From positions 1-60,863 of the forward strand of contig JAJRSD010000008.1 of NCBI GenBank assembly GCA_024278975.1: a stretch of 60,863 nt of DNA, read 5' to 3'. This DNA is from Bacteroidota bacterium. Its GTDB lineage: Bacteria > Bacteroidota > Bacteroidia > Bacteroidales > Prolixibacteraceae. The notes under the pieces were generated by a model. It worked only from the letters and a program-made list of their open reading frames with translations, was not told where the DNA came from and made no database searches. This document shows, piece by piece, positions 18,155-27,716 of this stretch. The position numbers were made by a program, and so were the translations under genes. Position 1 is the stretch's first letter. Each line of letters opens with the position of its first letter.

Positions 18155-18877
18155 TTAAATCCAGCCCCGTATTTTATAATAAGTCAGTGCCACCATTTCG
18201 CGGGCAATCAAAATTTCATATTTTAGATGATTCCAAAGTTGGTAGCGCATATTAATATTTTCGCCAACATCGGGAACAAAAGTTTTATTTCCACCCAATT
18301 TATCATCATCAAACGATAAATCTGCTTCAACAGCATTTTCAAATGCGGGAAGTGCATTTACCTTTTCGAAACCTGCTTTTTGGAAACAGAGTACTGCGCG
18401 CCGCATGTGTTCGGGCGAGGTAATTAGTAAAACAGGTGTTTGCATTTTTACAATTCGCATGCTATTTAAAGCCTGTGCACGAGTGTTTGTCCCCGCGTTT
18501 TCAAACCGTATTTTATCAGAATTAATACCTCTGATTACCAACTCCTCTTTCATAAGTTGCGGAGTACTCAAACTATCTTCCAAATCGCCGGGCATGGCAA
18601 TTATTACCGTAGCAGCAGGAAACGATTTGACAGCTTTCTCAACATACCAACTTCGCATTAGTGCCGACTGGCTTGGCATTCCGCCGCCGCCCAGTAAAAT
18701 AATAAATTGTGGCTCCTCGTTTATCTCCGACTTACTTGTACCCAACCAATGATAACCCCAAAATGGTGCCGATGTTAAAGCGAGCAAAACACAAATCGAA
18801 AAGAAAACTCCAATCAATACAAATATATTTCGTAGTAGTCTGAAAAAATAGATACTTTTGATTTTTATTTTATTCAT
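18155..18877 (-). CDS. YdcF/SanA/ElyC-type DUF218 protein
   Basis: 240 residues from the ATG at 18877; the longer frame to 18925 would overlap the divergent kinase gene. One N-terminal membrane helix (about 16-36) anchors a DUF218 domain: FIILLGGGGMPSQSALMRSW, ATVIIAMPGDLEDS, FENAGTNTRAQALNSMRIV and VLLITSPEHMRRAVLCFQKAGF. Relatives act in envelope homeostasis, including lipid carrier and peptidoglycan precursor metabolism. It faces the kinase-RapZ gene across 38 bp. Confidence 0.85.
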   Translation of the reverse strand: MNKIKIKSIYFFRLLRNIFVLIGVFFSICVLLALTSAPFWGYHWLGTSKSEINEEPQFIILLGGGGMPSQSALMRSWYVEKAVKSFPAATVIIAMPGDLEDSLSTPQLMKEELVIRGINSDKIRFENAGTNTRAQALNSMRIVKMQTPVLLITSPEHMRRAVLCFQKAGFEKVNALPAFENAVEADLSFDDDKLGGNKTFVPDVGENINMRYQLWNHLKYEILIAREMVALTYYKIRGWI

Positions 18878-18915
18878 GGAGATAAAAGTACGTTTATTTT
18901 TAAAATATATACAAT

Positions 18916-20343
18916 TTGAACACAACAGAAAAAAACGAAATAATAGAGCTATTCGAGAATCATTTTAACGAGAAAGTTGAAACTTTTGAAATGCTGCCTC
19001 CATCGGGTTCGTATCGTCAATATTGCCGTATGCAAAATAATAACCGTTCGGTAATTGGAGCGGTAAATACCGATGTAAAAGAGAACACAGCGTTTCTGTC
19101 GTTTTCAAACCACTTCAAAACAAACGGGTTACCGGTTCCCGATGTTTTTGCGGTAAGTTCCGACCTTAAAAAGTATCTGCAAGAAGATTTGGGAGATACC
19201 ACGCTTTTTCGCTTCTTAAGCACAACCCGCGAAAAAGAGGGGTTTTCTGAAAATATTGTTTCTGAATATAAAAAGGTTTTAAAGGTACTCCCTAAAATTC
19301 AGGTGATTGCCGGAAAAGATATCGACTATTCGGTTTGCTACCCGCGTGCAGCATTCGATAAACAATCGATGATGTGGGATTTAAACTATTTTAAATATTA
19401 CTTCCTTAAACTGGCTAAAATTCATTTCGACGAACAGGCTCTCGAAGATGATTTTCAACTCTTTAGTAACTTCCTTTTAAGTGCAAATTCGGGGTTCTTT
19501 TTATACCGCGATTTTCAGTCGAGAAATGTGATGTTAAAAGATGGCGATGTTTATTTTATCGATTATCAGGGAGGACGGCAGGGTGCTTTGCAGTACGATT
19601 TGGCATCGCTGCTTTACGATGGAAAAGCTGATATCCCGCAGAGTGTACGCACTCAGTTATTCAACTTTTATTTAAATGAATTAAAAAAATATATGACAGT
19701 TGACGAGGAGAAGTTTACTGTATTTTTTAAAGGATTTGTTTTAATTCGAATTATGCAGGCGATGGGAGCGTACGGATTTCGTGGGTTTTACGAGAAAAAA
19801 GAGCACTTCCTAAAAAGTATTCCATACGCATTAAAAAATCTGGAATTCATTTTAAAAGATATAAAACTTCCGGTTAAAATGCCCGAGCTTTTAAGTGTAT
19901 TTCAACAACTTATTAACTCCGATGTTTTAAAAGAAATTGGTCAGGTTAAATCTAATCTCACGGTAACTGTTACCAGCTTTTCGTATAAAAAAGGTATTCC
20001 CGACGACCCATCGGGAAATGGTGGAGGCCATGTTTTTGATTGTCGCGCCATTAATAACCCTGGACGATATGCCGAGTACAAAGAGCTGACAGGAAAAGAT
20101 TTGGCAGTACAGGAATTTCTTGAACAAAAATCGGAGATAGGATTGTTTTTAAACTCGGTAAAAGCGCTTGTTAACCAATCTGTAAAAAACTATCTCGAAA
20201 GAGATTTTTCGCACCTTTCAGTAAGTTTTGGTTGTACCGGCGGACAACATCGCTCGGTCTATTCAGCCGAGAAAATAGCTAAACATTTAGAAAATAATTT
20301 TCCTGTCAATGTTGTTCTTGTTCATCGCGAACAGCAGTTTTAA
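18916..20343 (+). CDS. Phosphotransferase-RapZ C-terminal domain fusion
   Basis: 475 residues. Residues 1-330 are an aminoglycoside phosphotransferase-type kinase: YRDFQSRNVMLKDG near 196 and FIDYQGGRQGALQYDLASLLYD near 214 carry the catalytic and metal-binding Asp. Relatives include AmgK, which phosphorylates MurNAc/GlcNAc. Residues 353-475 match the C-terminal domain of RapZ (SFSYKKGIP, VFDCRAINNPGRYAEY, FGCTGGQHRSVYSAEKIA). In enterobacteria this domain senses glucosamine-6-P and binds RNA. The start is TTG: a stop lies 15 bp upstream and the next ATG is 25 codons in. The fusion suggests amino-sugar recycling tied to sensing (inference). Confidence 0.87.
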   Translation: MNTTEKNEIIELFENHFNEKVETFEMLPPSGSYRQYCRMQNNNRSVIGAVNTDVKENTAFLSFSNHFKTNGLPVPDVFAVSSDLKKYLQEDLGDTTLFRFLSTTREKEGFSENIVSEYKKVLKVLPKIQVIAGKDIDYSVCYPRAAFDKQSMMWDLNYFKYYFLKLAKIHFDEQALEDDFQLFSNFLLSANSGFFLYRDFQSRNVMLKDGDVYFIDYQGGRQGALQYDLASLLYDGKADIPQSVRTQLFNFYLNELKKYMTVDEEKFTVFFKGFVLIRIMQAMGAYGFRGFYEKKEHFLKSIPYALKNLEFILKDIKLPVKMPELLSVFQQLINSDVLKEIGQVKSNLTVTVTSFSYKKGIPDDPSGNGGGHVFDCRAINNPGRYAEYKELTGKDLAVQEFLEQKSEIGLFLNSVKALVNQSVKNYLERDFSHLSVSFGCTGGQHRSVYSAEKIAKHLENNFPVNVVLVHREQQF

Positions 20344-20565
20344 AAATAGGGAAAGCAGCTTGTCAAAAGAGGTTATTAATGCTAATAAAATATTCTTTGC
20401 CGTTGAATTTATCCAACGGATTAAAAGCATCAACCTACACTTGATTCTAACACTTTTTGGATCATAAGAGATTCTGGTTTTTTGTTTCGATACCGGGTAA
20501 AAAAACTATATGTTGGATAAATCTGTTTGTGATTTGTTTTGGATTTTTGAGATTTATCTTTTATA

Positions 20566-20600
20566 ATTTGTTATTTGTTTATTCAGTTTTTATATTTTCG
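20566..20600 (+). promoter_or_regulatory. Candidate promoter of yebC
   Basis: TTTG at 20567-20570 and TATATTTT at 20591-20598, 20 bp apart, resemble the Bacteroidota -33/-7 promoter (TTTG, TAnnTTTG), one base off in the -7 box. The ATG lies 28 bp further on. Confidence 0.4.
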
Positions 20601-20625
20601 CAATCTAAAATTAATAAAGAATTTT

Positions 20626-21339
20626 ATGGGACGAGCATTTGAATATCGTAAGGCTGCAAAGATGAAGCGCTGGGGGATGATGTCGAGGATATTTCCGAAA
20701 CTTGGTAAGAAGATAACTATTGCCGCAAAAGATGGAGGTCCCGATCCGGATATGAATCCTGCATTGCGTACAGCAATTTTAAATGCAAAGGCGCAAAATA
20801 TGCCTAAGGCGAATATCGATGCGGCAATAAAACGTGCAGCAGGAAAAGATGCAGCAAGCTATACCGAAGTTAACTACGAGGGAAAAGGTCCGCACGGAGT
20901 TTTAATTTTTGTGGAGTGTGCCACCGACAATACAACACGTACAATTGCAAATGTTAAAAGTTATTTCAATAAACTTAATTGCAGTTTGGTTCCTCATGGT
21001 GCGTTGGAATTTATGTTCTCGCGAAAAGCTGTTTTCGAATTCGAAGAGCTGCCCGAAGGAATGGAAATTGATGATTTGGAGATGGAGTTAATTGATGCCG
21101 GACTCGAGGAGATTGAAGAGAACGAAGGAACTTACTATGCGTACGCCGAATATACCAGCTTTGGCGAAATGGCAACTGCTTTCGAAAAGATGAATGTTGA
21201 TATTAAAAAAGCCGAATTAAAACGTTATGCCACAACTCCGGTAGAGTTTTCGGAAGAGCAATTAGAGGATATCGAAAAACTGCTGGATAAGCTGGAAGAG
21301 GACGATGATGTGCAGGGAGTTTATACAAATATTTTGTAG
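20626..21339 (+). CDS. YebC/PmpR family regulator/translation factor
   Basis: 237 residues from the ATG at 20626 ([21 protein letters not shown]); the longer frame upstream lacks family similarity. Typical stretches: [57 protein letters not shown] and [21 protein letters not shown] [14 protein letters not shown]. YebC proteins were long called transcription regulators; recent work links YebC-type proteins to ribosomes stalled on proline stretches. Acidic C-terminus. A single gene with its own likely promoter. Confidence 0.93.
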   Translation: MGRAFEYRKAAKMKRWGMMSRIFPKLGKKITIAAKDGGPDPDMNPALRTAILNAKAQNMPKANIDAAIKRAAGKDAASYTEVNYEGKGPHGVLIFVECATDNTTRTIANVKSYFNKLNCSLVPHGALEFMFSRKAVFEFEELPEGMEIDDLEMELIDAGLEEIEENEGTYYAYAEYTSFGEMATAFEKMNVDIKKAELKRYATTPVEFSEEQLEDIEKLLDKLEEDDDVQGVYTNIL

Positions 21340-21459
21340 TTTTTTCATTCCTTGTTATAGTTTAGGATTTACCACGAAGGAATCAGTTTCTGAAAAATAT
21401 TAATACCATTTTATTTTGGTAACACTCATTCATAAAGCGATACCAAATAGCATCTTCTT

Positions 21460-23103
21460 TTACTGCGCTTTTCTTAAATAGAAAACAAACCCATTCTTCT
21501 CCCCTATTTTTTTCAAATCGTTATATTTTTCCATTAATGGGGCACGATGGATTTTAGTAACAAAATAAACATCTTTATCAATATCGCCGGTTAAAAGCCA
21601 CTCATCATCATAAAAATTATCGTTTTTAGGAATCTGGGTTTTCCCATAAAAATAGGTTGCATACGATTTAAAGTGTACATTTTTAATATAAACATCTTCG
21701 CTAGCCTTCGATTCGAAAAACTCGATTAACGCAAGTTGCGAATATCCTTCAATTTTAGGAACAATAAAAAGCATTACCGAAAGTGTAAAAAGTATTGTGG
21801 TTGTCCATAGAAAGATGGCACGCTCCAAAACTTGCTCCTTTTTCAGATAGATAAATATTAAAATTATCGCTATTAAAAACAGTGCTCCGGGTAAAAACTC
21901 AAAACCCGACCAATTAACTTTAGCTCCCAAATTGGCAACTGCAAATTCATCGTGAATCCAGTTTTTTGCAATTATCTCGTCTTTATATTTATCGACAAAC
22001 TGAAGTGCTACTGCCGGAAGTGCAATTATTACAGCAATAAAAATTGTTAGCGTAGTTTGCCATTTACTCCAAACATACTTTTTCGAAAGTGCATTAATAA
22101 CAAAGTTAGCTGCTAAAAAAGATATTGGGAAATATGCAAGCGACGAGTAATGGAGGATTTTTGTTTTTACAATTGTGAAAAGAATTAATACCACCCAAAA
22201 CAAAATTATCATCCACATTTTCATCAATTTATAAAATGGGTCTTGCAAGTTTTCTCGCTTAAATGATTTTAAAGCCAATATTGAAGTTGGAAAAACCCCA
22301 AATAAAAGTACAACAAAATGGTATCCGAAAAATCCACCGTGCCCGGCATCTTTAGTTTGAAACAGACGAACCTGATAAACGATAAATTCAACAACGGTAT
22401 CGTAATTACCGTTTAAAATTTGGATGATAAACCAAAAGCCGCCAACTAATCCTAGTACAACAAAAAAGGTAAGTACTTCGAAAAACTTCACCTTAATTTT
22501 AAAGCGAATTACAAGCAGAAAAATTCCACCGGTTAAAGCAACAAGTAGAAAACCAACCGGTCCTTTTGTCATCACTGCAAGACCGGCAAATAGTGCGGAA
22601 AGAATAATGCTTTTAATTTTATTATGATTTTCGGGAAAAGAGTAGAGCATTAAATAGTAGATGCTCAGGAAAATAAATAGGTTAAACCAGGGGTCGATTA
22701 TTCCAGATTTAAAATATAGAAATGGAAGAATTGAACCTGCGTACGCCAAAACCCAAATAACTCCAAATCTATTATCACGCAGTTTTCGCCCTATATTAAA
22801 GAGAACTAGCAGAGTAATAATTCCGCAAATAGCATTAGGAAAACGGGCGGCAAATTCGTTGATACCAAAAACTTTCATCGACAAAACCTGCATCCAGATA
22901 AATATTGGCGGCTTTTCCCAAAATGGCAGAAAGTTGATTTTAACGGTTAAGTAATCGCCCGTAACAATCATTTCGCGCGCCGATTCAGCAAAATTTATTT
23001 CATCCCAATCGAATAGATGAACACTACCAAGAAACGGAATAAAAATAATAGCTGCCAGCATAGCAATAATCAGCTCTATTTTTAAAGGATTTATTTTATT
23101 CAT
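21460..23103 (-). CDS. GT39/ArnT-like membrane glycosyltransferase
   Basis: 547 residues with about a dozen membrane helices. The first external loop has FDWDEINFAESAREM, the acidic pair typical of the PMT/ArnT fold, and YLTVKINFLPFWEKPPIFIWMQ. The C-terminal 100 residues are a soluble domain. Such enzymes move a sugar from an undecaprenyl- or dolichyl-type carrier onto lipid A or another acceptor at the periplasmic face. It overlaps the PAP2 phosphatase gene by 4 bp, so both probably serve lipid-linked sugar metabolism. Confidence 0.87.
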   Translation of the reverse strand: MNKINPLKIELIIAMLAAIIFIPFLGSVHLFDWDEINFAESAREMIVTGDYLTVKINFLPFWEKPPIFIWMQVLSMKVFGINEFAARFPNAICGIITLLVLFNIGRKLRDNRFGVIWVLAYAGSILPFLYFKSGIIDPWFNLFIFLSIYYLMLYSFPENHNKIKSIILSALFAGLAVMTKGPVGFLLVALTGGIFLLVIRFKIKVKFFEVLTFFVVLGLVGGFWFIIQILNGNYDTVVEFIVYQVRLFQTKDAGHGGFFGYHFVVLLFGVFPTSILALKSFKRENLQDPFYKLMKMWMIILFWVVLILFTIVKTKILHYSSLAYFPISFLAANFVINALSKKYVWSKWQTTLTIFIAVIIALPAVALQFVDKYKDEIIAKNWIHDEFAVANLGAKVNWSGFEFLPGALFLIAIILIFIYLKKEQVLERAIFLWTTTILFTLSVMLFIVPKIEGYSQLALIEFFESKASEDVYIKNVHFKSYATYFYGKTQIPKNDNFYDDEWLLTGDIDKDVYFVTKIHRAPLMEKYNDLKKIGEKNGFVFYLRKAQ

Positions 23104-23747
23104 TTTCTGCGAATTAAGGATTTATCTAACCATACTTTCTCAGGTTTGCTCATTAAAAAAAACATGAATAGAATTATGGTAACACCAATTATGGAACCCA
23201 CTGTAATATCGATTAAAAAATGTTGCGAAAGATAAACACGCGAATAACCGACAACCGCAGCCATAAAAAACCAAAATAGTTTTAACCATTTACCGGGCGA
23301 AATTAGTGCTAGCATAAAAAACAGATTAAAAGCCGTGCCGGTGTGCCCCGACGGAAAACTTTGCAGTGCATTTAATTTTACACCTTCAACAAAATGAAGT
23401 TGGTAAGTTTCGTATATCTCGAAATATTTCGATGGACGAAATACTTCGCCAAGCAAAACTTTTTTAATTAGATTTATAATTCCGGCGGTAAGCAAACTCC
23501 CTGATAAAAAAACAATGGCGTAACGATATTTTATAAAGAGAAGGATTATTGTCAGGATAGCAATAATTACTCCGTCGCCAAGGTTGGTGACGTATTTAAA
23601 GAAATAATCGAAGAAAATAGAATTTGCTTTGTTCGATAAAATATGCAGCTCGGGTTTAGAAAAAGTCAGTAGTAAAACTACACAAATAATAAGTGTGAAA
23701 ATATAAGGTATAAAGAAAAATCTGTTCTCTTTGAGAAGCTGTCTCAT
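23100..23747 (-). CDS. PAP2 family membrane phosphatase
   Basis: 215 residues, about six helices. The three phosphatase motifs are present: KKVLLGEVFRPSK near residue 91, PSGHT near 130 and SRVYLSQHFLIDITVG near 172. Likely substrates are undecaprenyl diphosphate or lipid A phosphates. Its stop codon overlaps the start of the GT39 gene (ATGA), a pairing that fits recycling of the lipid carrier or lipid A remodelling (inference). Confidence 0.9.
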   Translation of the reverse strand: MRQLLKENRFFFIPYIFTLIICVVLLLTFSKPELHILSNKANSIFFDYFFKYVTNLGDGVIIAILTIILLFIKYRYAIVFLSGSLLTAGIINLIKKVLLGEVFRPSKYFEIYETYQLHFVEGVKLNALQSFPSGHTGTAFNLFFMLALISPGKWLKLFWFFMAAVVGYSRVYLSQHFLIDITVGSIIGVTIILFMFFLMSKPEKVWLDKSLIRRK

Positions 23748-23817
23748 TTGAATAATATTCGTTTATTGAAAACGCAAAAATCAGAAAAAAAACTGAAACT
23801 ACAATTATTCAAAAAAA

Positions 23818-24726
23818 TTATCCCTCGTTTAAATCAATCAATGCTGATTTTATTCGTTCAATATAATTATCAATCTGTTGCTTTTCCTCAAAACCAACAA
23901 TCATCATGTTAACACTTTTCAAACCAAGAACAAACCTAAGAGAGTTGTCTATCTTTTTACTATCGTCGCGCAGTTTGCCATTTCCCACCAGTTTCATCCC
24001 AATTACTCCTTTCCCTGCATTGTGTAATTTGTGAATTACTTCAACCACTTCGGCGGGTTCCGGTTTGTCCATTACAATGCCGTACGGATTTATACGAACG
24101 TGAATTACATCTACCCACGGACAATTTACAGCATCTTTCATGGCATCTAACGAATGTACAGAAACGCCGTGTGCACGAATAATTCCACGGGCTTTTAAGT
24201 TTTCAAGAATATCCATTTGAGGTTTCATGGTTTCTGTCCAGTTCTCTTCAACCATGCAGTGTATCTGAACCAAATCGATATAATCGGTATTTAACTCTTT
24301 TCTGAAACGGTCGATAACTACATCGGCATCCGGGCGTTCGGGCTCGGGAATTCCACCTTCGCGAAACCATATTTTTGAAGTTAAAGTTAGTTTCTCGCGC
24401 TCCATATTCTGCAATGCCTCCTTCATAAAACCATGCGTTCCATAAGTATCGGCACAATCGAAATTCCTGATTCCTCTGTCGTAAGCGTGGCGAAGTAAAG
24501 CGATACTTTTTTGTCTGGCTTGTTTTGTAAGAAAACAGGTTCTGTTGCCGGCATGTACACCGGTACCAAAACCGAGCATTGTAGTTTCAATTCCCGAATT
24601 ACCCAACTTAATTGTTTGGAGCGGGTTAATCGAAACCGGTTTTGTATTACAAGAATATAAAGGAGCTGAGAGTAAAATATGAGCAGTTCCAAGTCCGAGA
24701 GCATTTACAAATTTCCGACGATTCAT
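23818..24726 (-). CDS. Aldo/keto reductase with twin-arginine signal
   Basis: About 302 residues. I chose the ATG at 24726 because MNRRKFVNALGLGTAHILLSAPLYSC is a twin-arginine signal, possibly a lipoprotein; ATG 24741 and GTG 24762 are alternatives. The catalytic tetrad is recognisable: Asp and Tyr in FDCADTYG, Lys in LTSKIW and His in VQIHCM. The C-terminal cofactor region ends in VNMMIVGFEEKQQIDNYI. Export in folded form suggests the NADP or other cofactor is loaded in the cytoplasm. Substrate unknown. Confidence 0.85.
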   Translation of the reverse strand: MNRRKFVNALGLGTAHILLSAPLYSCNTKPVSINPLQTIKLGNSGIETTMLGFGTGVHAGNRTCFLTKQARQKSIALLRHAYDRGIRNFDCADTYGTHGFMKEALQNMEREKLTLTSKIWFREGGIPEPERPDADVVIDRFRKELNTDYIDLVQIHCMVEENWTETMKPQMDILENLKARGIIRAHGVSVHSLDAMKDAVNCPWVDVIHVRINPYGIVMDKPEPAEVVEVIHKLHNAGKGVIGMKLVGNGKLRDDSKKIDNSLRFVLGLKSVNMMIVGFEEKQQIDNYIERIKSALIDLNEG

Positions 24727-24855
24727 ATTTAGTTTTACCATGCTGTGTAACTTAAAGTTCACCTAAAAATAGTAGAAAAAACCAATTAAAAAAATATTGG
24801 GCTTTTGAATACTTTTGGAGTTTACCGCAAATGTACTTGGTTATCTACTGTAATA

Positions 24856-26073
24856 TTATTTTATGGGTTTCAAAAAACCATCGTTTTCAATTTGAATAAG
24901 ATAGATACCGCGTGGCAAGCCTTCAACATTAATTGTCAAACTATTAAATCTATCTTGTAAATACACAGGTAATTTTTGTCCGTAAATATTTAACAATGAT
25001 ACTTTAAAACCGTTTATACCTTTATTTTTAACAGTAATTATGTTGGTAGCAGGATTAGGATAAACTTTAAAAATAACTTCCGATATTTCATCTATCGACA
25101 CAATATTCCCACAAAGTCCGGTTGTTGTAAAACCAAGTGCAGTAAATTTATTATGAATTGTTGTCAGCAAAGAGTATTCGTCAAATCTGTCCTGCCCGAG
25201 TTCCCAAATCATAATTCCACTTACTTCATTTGAGGCTAATTCAACTTTATTCTCTATTGTTGGTCTTCCGTTATAATATGCATTTTCAACATTATCAACA
25301 TCAGCATACGCAACATTCTTGTTTACCATTTCGGCGTATGTAAACGAATAAACGTTACTTGAGCTTACAAAATTATATCCGTAAAATGGCACTCCTATTA
25401 CCAGTTTATCCGAGTTTACATTTTGATTTTTCCAGAATTGAATACCCTTTTTTGCAAAATTATACGAGCTGTGTTGACCGGGCTTATTTGGCGACCACGG
25501 ACCGGTTGCATCATAAGCCATAATATTTATAAAATCGAAAACCTGAAGAGCCGCATTGGTTATTTGCGAATAACGATAAGTTGCCGGAAGTGCGGCTGTA
25601 AATAATTTATTATGTGCTTTAAGCGAGTCATTCAGCGCAATCACAAAATTACTGTAACCACTTGTTACGGCATTCCATTCGAGGTCGAAGTCAACTCCGT
25701 CAAGATTTTTTGATTCAACAAAATTTATAATTTTTGAAATAAATGCCGGACTGTTAGCGGGAATATCGATTAAGTTTTTCCAATTCTGCATTACCTCGGC
25801 CGACAAAGCACCGCCTCCCAGCGATATGCAAATTACAACGTTGGGGTTTTGTTGCCTGGCAGTATTCACAATATTAGTAAAACTTTTGATTTTAAGATTT
25901 CCATCTGAATCGGGATTGGCAAAACTCAAATTTAAATGGGTTACTTTACAATAGTCGATTGAGTTGTTTAAATCGAACCTGTAATAAGGTAAATAACCAA
26001 CAACTTTTGATGATTGCGCTGACACTAAAATTTGAGTGAACAGGAGAAATACTAAAATCAGTATCTTATTCAT
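24856..26073 (-). CDS. GH18 glycoside hydrolase (chitinase-like) with T9SS type A sorting domain
   Basis: 405 residues from the ATG at 26073. Signal peptide MNKILILVFLLFTQILVSAQ, then a GH18 barrel: VVGYLPYYRF, HLNLSFANPD, VVICISLGGG and the catalytic LDGVDFDLEW near residue 124 (DxxDxDxE complete). NIMAYDATGPW and WELGQD complete the site. The last 80 residues are a type A sorting domain (FKVYPNPATNIITVKN to GLPRGIYLIQIENDG). It should be released or anchored at the cell surface and cut chitin or related GlcNAc glycans. Confidence 0.92.
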   Translation of the reverse strand: MNKILILVFLLFTQILVSAQSSKVVGYLPYYRFDLNNSIDYCKVTHLNLSFANPDSDGNLKIKSFTNIVNTARQQNPNVVICISLGGGALSAEVMQNWKNLIDIPANSPAFISKIINFVESKNLDGVDFDLEWNAVTSGYSNFVIALNDSLKAHNKLFTAALPATYRYSQITNAALQVFDFINIMAYDATGPWSPNKPGQHSSYNFAKKGIQFWKNQNVNSDKLVIGVPFYGYNFVSSSNVYSFTYAEMVNKNVAYADVDNVENAYYNGRPTIENKVELASNEVSGIMIWELGQDRFDEYSLLTTIHNKFTALGFTTTGLCGNIVSIDEISEVIFKVYPNPATNIITVKNKGINGFKVSLLNIYGQKLPVYLQDRFNSLTINVEGLPRGIYLIQIENDGFLKPIK

Positions 26074-26332
26074 TTTTAACAATATTCGTAATTATTTAGC
26101 AGTCTAATAGAGACTCTACAAAGGCCTCAAAATTCAGTTTTTTGCAAAATGCTGTAATTAAGTGTGATACAAAATAAATTATGTTCTTTTTCTATGTAAA
26201 AAAAAGTATAGAATAAAGACGCAATCAGTTAATATATAAGTGATTGTGCTTGTTATATTTAGTTTTTTTCGTACTTTATAAATACAGGATACAAAAAAGG
26301 CTGAGAATTTACAATAAATAAAACAAAAATTG

Positions 26333-26340
26333 TAAATTTG
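26333..26340 (+). promoter_or_regulatory. -7 box of the broken lipoprotein gene
   Basis: TAAATTTG is an exact TAnnTTTG match ending 5 bp before the ATG at 26346, which supports that ATG as the old start. No clear -33 box. Confidence 0.4.
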
Positions 26341-26345
26341 CTTTA

Positions 26346-26610
26346 ATGGAAACTTAAACTTAAAACTATAAAACCAATCTACTCATTTCTTTTATTAACT
26401 ATTTTTATTGTATCAAGTTCATGTGATATACTTTTTCCTGATGAAGATAACATAAAAAAGGTGTATAAAACAACCGGAACTGATGTTTGTACTTATACAA
26501 CTAATTTTCAATACATTTACATAACAAGCAGTTATACCGAAACTATCTCAGATTGGAACAGATGCAAACCTGAGGGAAACAATAGTATTACTATTGAAGT
26601 TTGCAAATAA
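26346..26610 (+). pseudogene. Small lipoprotein with disrupted start codon
   Basis: From 26350 to the TAA at 26608 a frame reads KLKLKTIKPIYSFLLLTIF, then IVSSSCDILFPDEDN and on to ITIEVCK, about 86 codons. This is a clear lipoprotein signal with SSSC lipobox and a short mature part with three more Cys. No start codon is in frame. The ATG at 26346 is one base out of frame (ATGGAAACTTAA); removing one G gives ATGAAACTT and joins the frame. So a 1-base insertion, or an error, has cut off the start. Family not recognised. Confidence 0.55.
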
Positions 26611-26810
26611 TATCGGATACTAGAACTAAAAAACATTCTGTAAAACCCAACAGGCAAATAAAACATATTTGTGTTTATTGAATTTTACATATCTATTTAA
26701 TTTATGTAATGTGCAGATTGCAACTTGTTTTTTAACTCTTTTGTATCTTAATTTTCAGTTAACATTATATGATATTAATTAAAGAAATATTTCCTTAATA
26801 GCGATTTTAA

Positions 26811-26818
26811 TACTTTTG
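26811..26818 (+). promoter_or_regulatory. Candidate -7 box of rex
   Basis: TACTTTTG matches TAnnTTTG and lies 30 bp before the ATG of rex. The -33 region is poor. Confidence 0.4.
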
Positions 26819-26848
26819 AAGTAATATTTAAATCAAAAAAAAGGATTA

Positions 26849-27508
26849 ATGAATTCGTCGAAAAGCAATATTAAGAAACAGGTTTCGGAGCCAACATTAC
26901 GGAGGTTGCCGGTTTATCTATATTTTCTTGAAAAAGTAAGAGAAGATGGGATTATTAATATTTCGGCACCAACAATAGGTAAAAACCTAAAATGCGATTC
27001 AACTCAAGTTGTAAAAGATTTGGCAGTTACGGGAATAAAAGGAAAGCCACGGGTTGGATATAATACCTACGAGCTGATTCATGCTCTTGAAGATTATCTG
27101 GGATTTAACCGTACGAATGAGGCGTTTTTAGTGGGTACAGGTAATTTGGGTTCTGCATTAATGGCATATCAGGAAAATCAATCGCTGGGAATAAAAATTA
27201 TTGCAGCTTTCGATACCAACGAAAAAAAGATTGGAACTCATGTTGGAAACATCCATGTTTTAGAATATAAAAAGCTATTCCATCTTGCCGAGAGGTTAAA
27301 TGTAAAAATTGGTATAATTACTACTCCAAACGAGGTGGCGCAAGATGTTGCAGAAGATTTAATGAATTGTGGTGTAAAAGCAATTTGGAATTTTACAGCA
27401 ACAATATTGGATTTGCCGGGAAAAATAATAGTTCAAAATACGTCGTTAAGTACGAGCGTTGCGGTTATGCTTCGTCGCTTAAACGATTCCGAAAAAATAA
27501 CAAATTAA
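26849..27508 (+). CDS. rex: Redox-sensing transcriptional repressor Rex
   Basis: 219 residues. An N-terminal winged helix (LRRLPVYLYFLEKVREDG, ISAPTIGKNLKCDSTQVVKDLAVTG) is followed by a Rossmann domain (AFLVGTGNLGSALMAYQ, IIAAFDTNEKKIGTHVGNIHV) and the domain-swapping C-terminal helix (SVAVMLRRLND). Rex binds DNA when the NADH/NAD+ ratio is low and releases it when NADH rises, controlling fermentation and respiration genes. A small CxxC protein gene starts 10 bp downstream. Confidence 0.94.
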   Translation: MNSSKSNIKKQVSEPTLRRLPVYLYFLEKVREDGIINISAPTIGKNLKCDSTQVVKDLAVTGIKGKPRVGYNTYELIHALEDYLGFNRTNEAFLVGTGNLGSALMAYQENQSLGIKIIAAFDTNEKKIGTHVGNIHVLEYKKLFHLAERLNVKIGIITTPNEVAQDVAEDLMNCGVKAIWNFTATILDLPGKIIVQNTSLSTSVAVMLRRLNDSEKITN

Positions 27509-27518
27509 AATTTTTATC

Positions 27519-27716
27519 ATGAAAAAAGTATTATTTATTGTAAGCTGTTTAACGAAGGTAATAAAGAAAAATATCTTTAAATCGCAAAATACTGAGATTT
27601 GTCATGAGTGTGAAAGACTACTGAATTTAAAGGATAATTCTACTGACGAAGAGTTAATTAATACGGAAGAATACCTGAAGAATTATAGTGTGACTACCCG
27701 TTGGCAAACGTTATAA
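27519..27716 (+). CDS. Small protein with CxxC motif downstream of rex
   Basis: 65 residues, ATG 10 bp after rex, so probably in the same transcript. MKKVLFIVSCLTKVIKKNIF at the start is mildly hydrophobic; EICHECERLL gives a CxxC (CHEC) near residue 29. No family recognised. Its stop and that of the convergent mutS2 share the palindrome TTATAA (27711-27716). The position next to a redox regulator makes a redox or metal role possible, but this is inference. Confidence 0.5.
   Translation: MKKVLFIVSCLTKVIKKNIFKSQNTEICHECERLLNLKDNSTDEELINTEEYLKNYSVTTRWQTL

Larger units (their letters stand above)
26083..26848. other. Intergenic region between GH18 and rex
   Basis: This 766-bp gap is AT-rich. 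It holds the remains of a small lipoprotein gene (26346-26610) with its own -7 box, and the rex promoter near 26811. I see no other gene, tRNA or clear hairpin in the rest. Confidence 0.6.
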
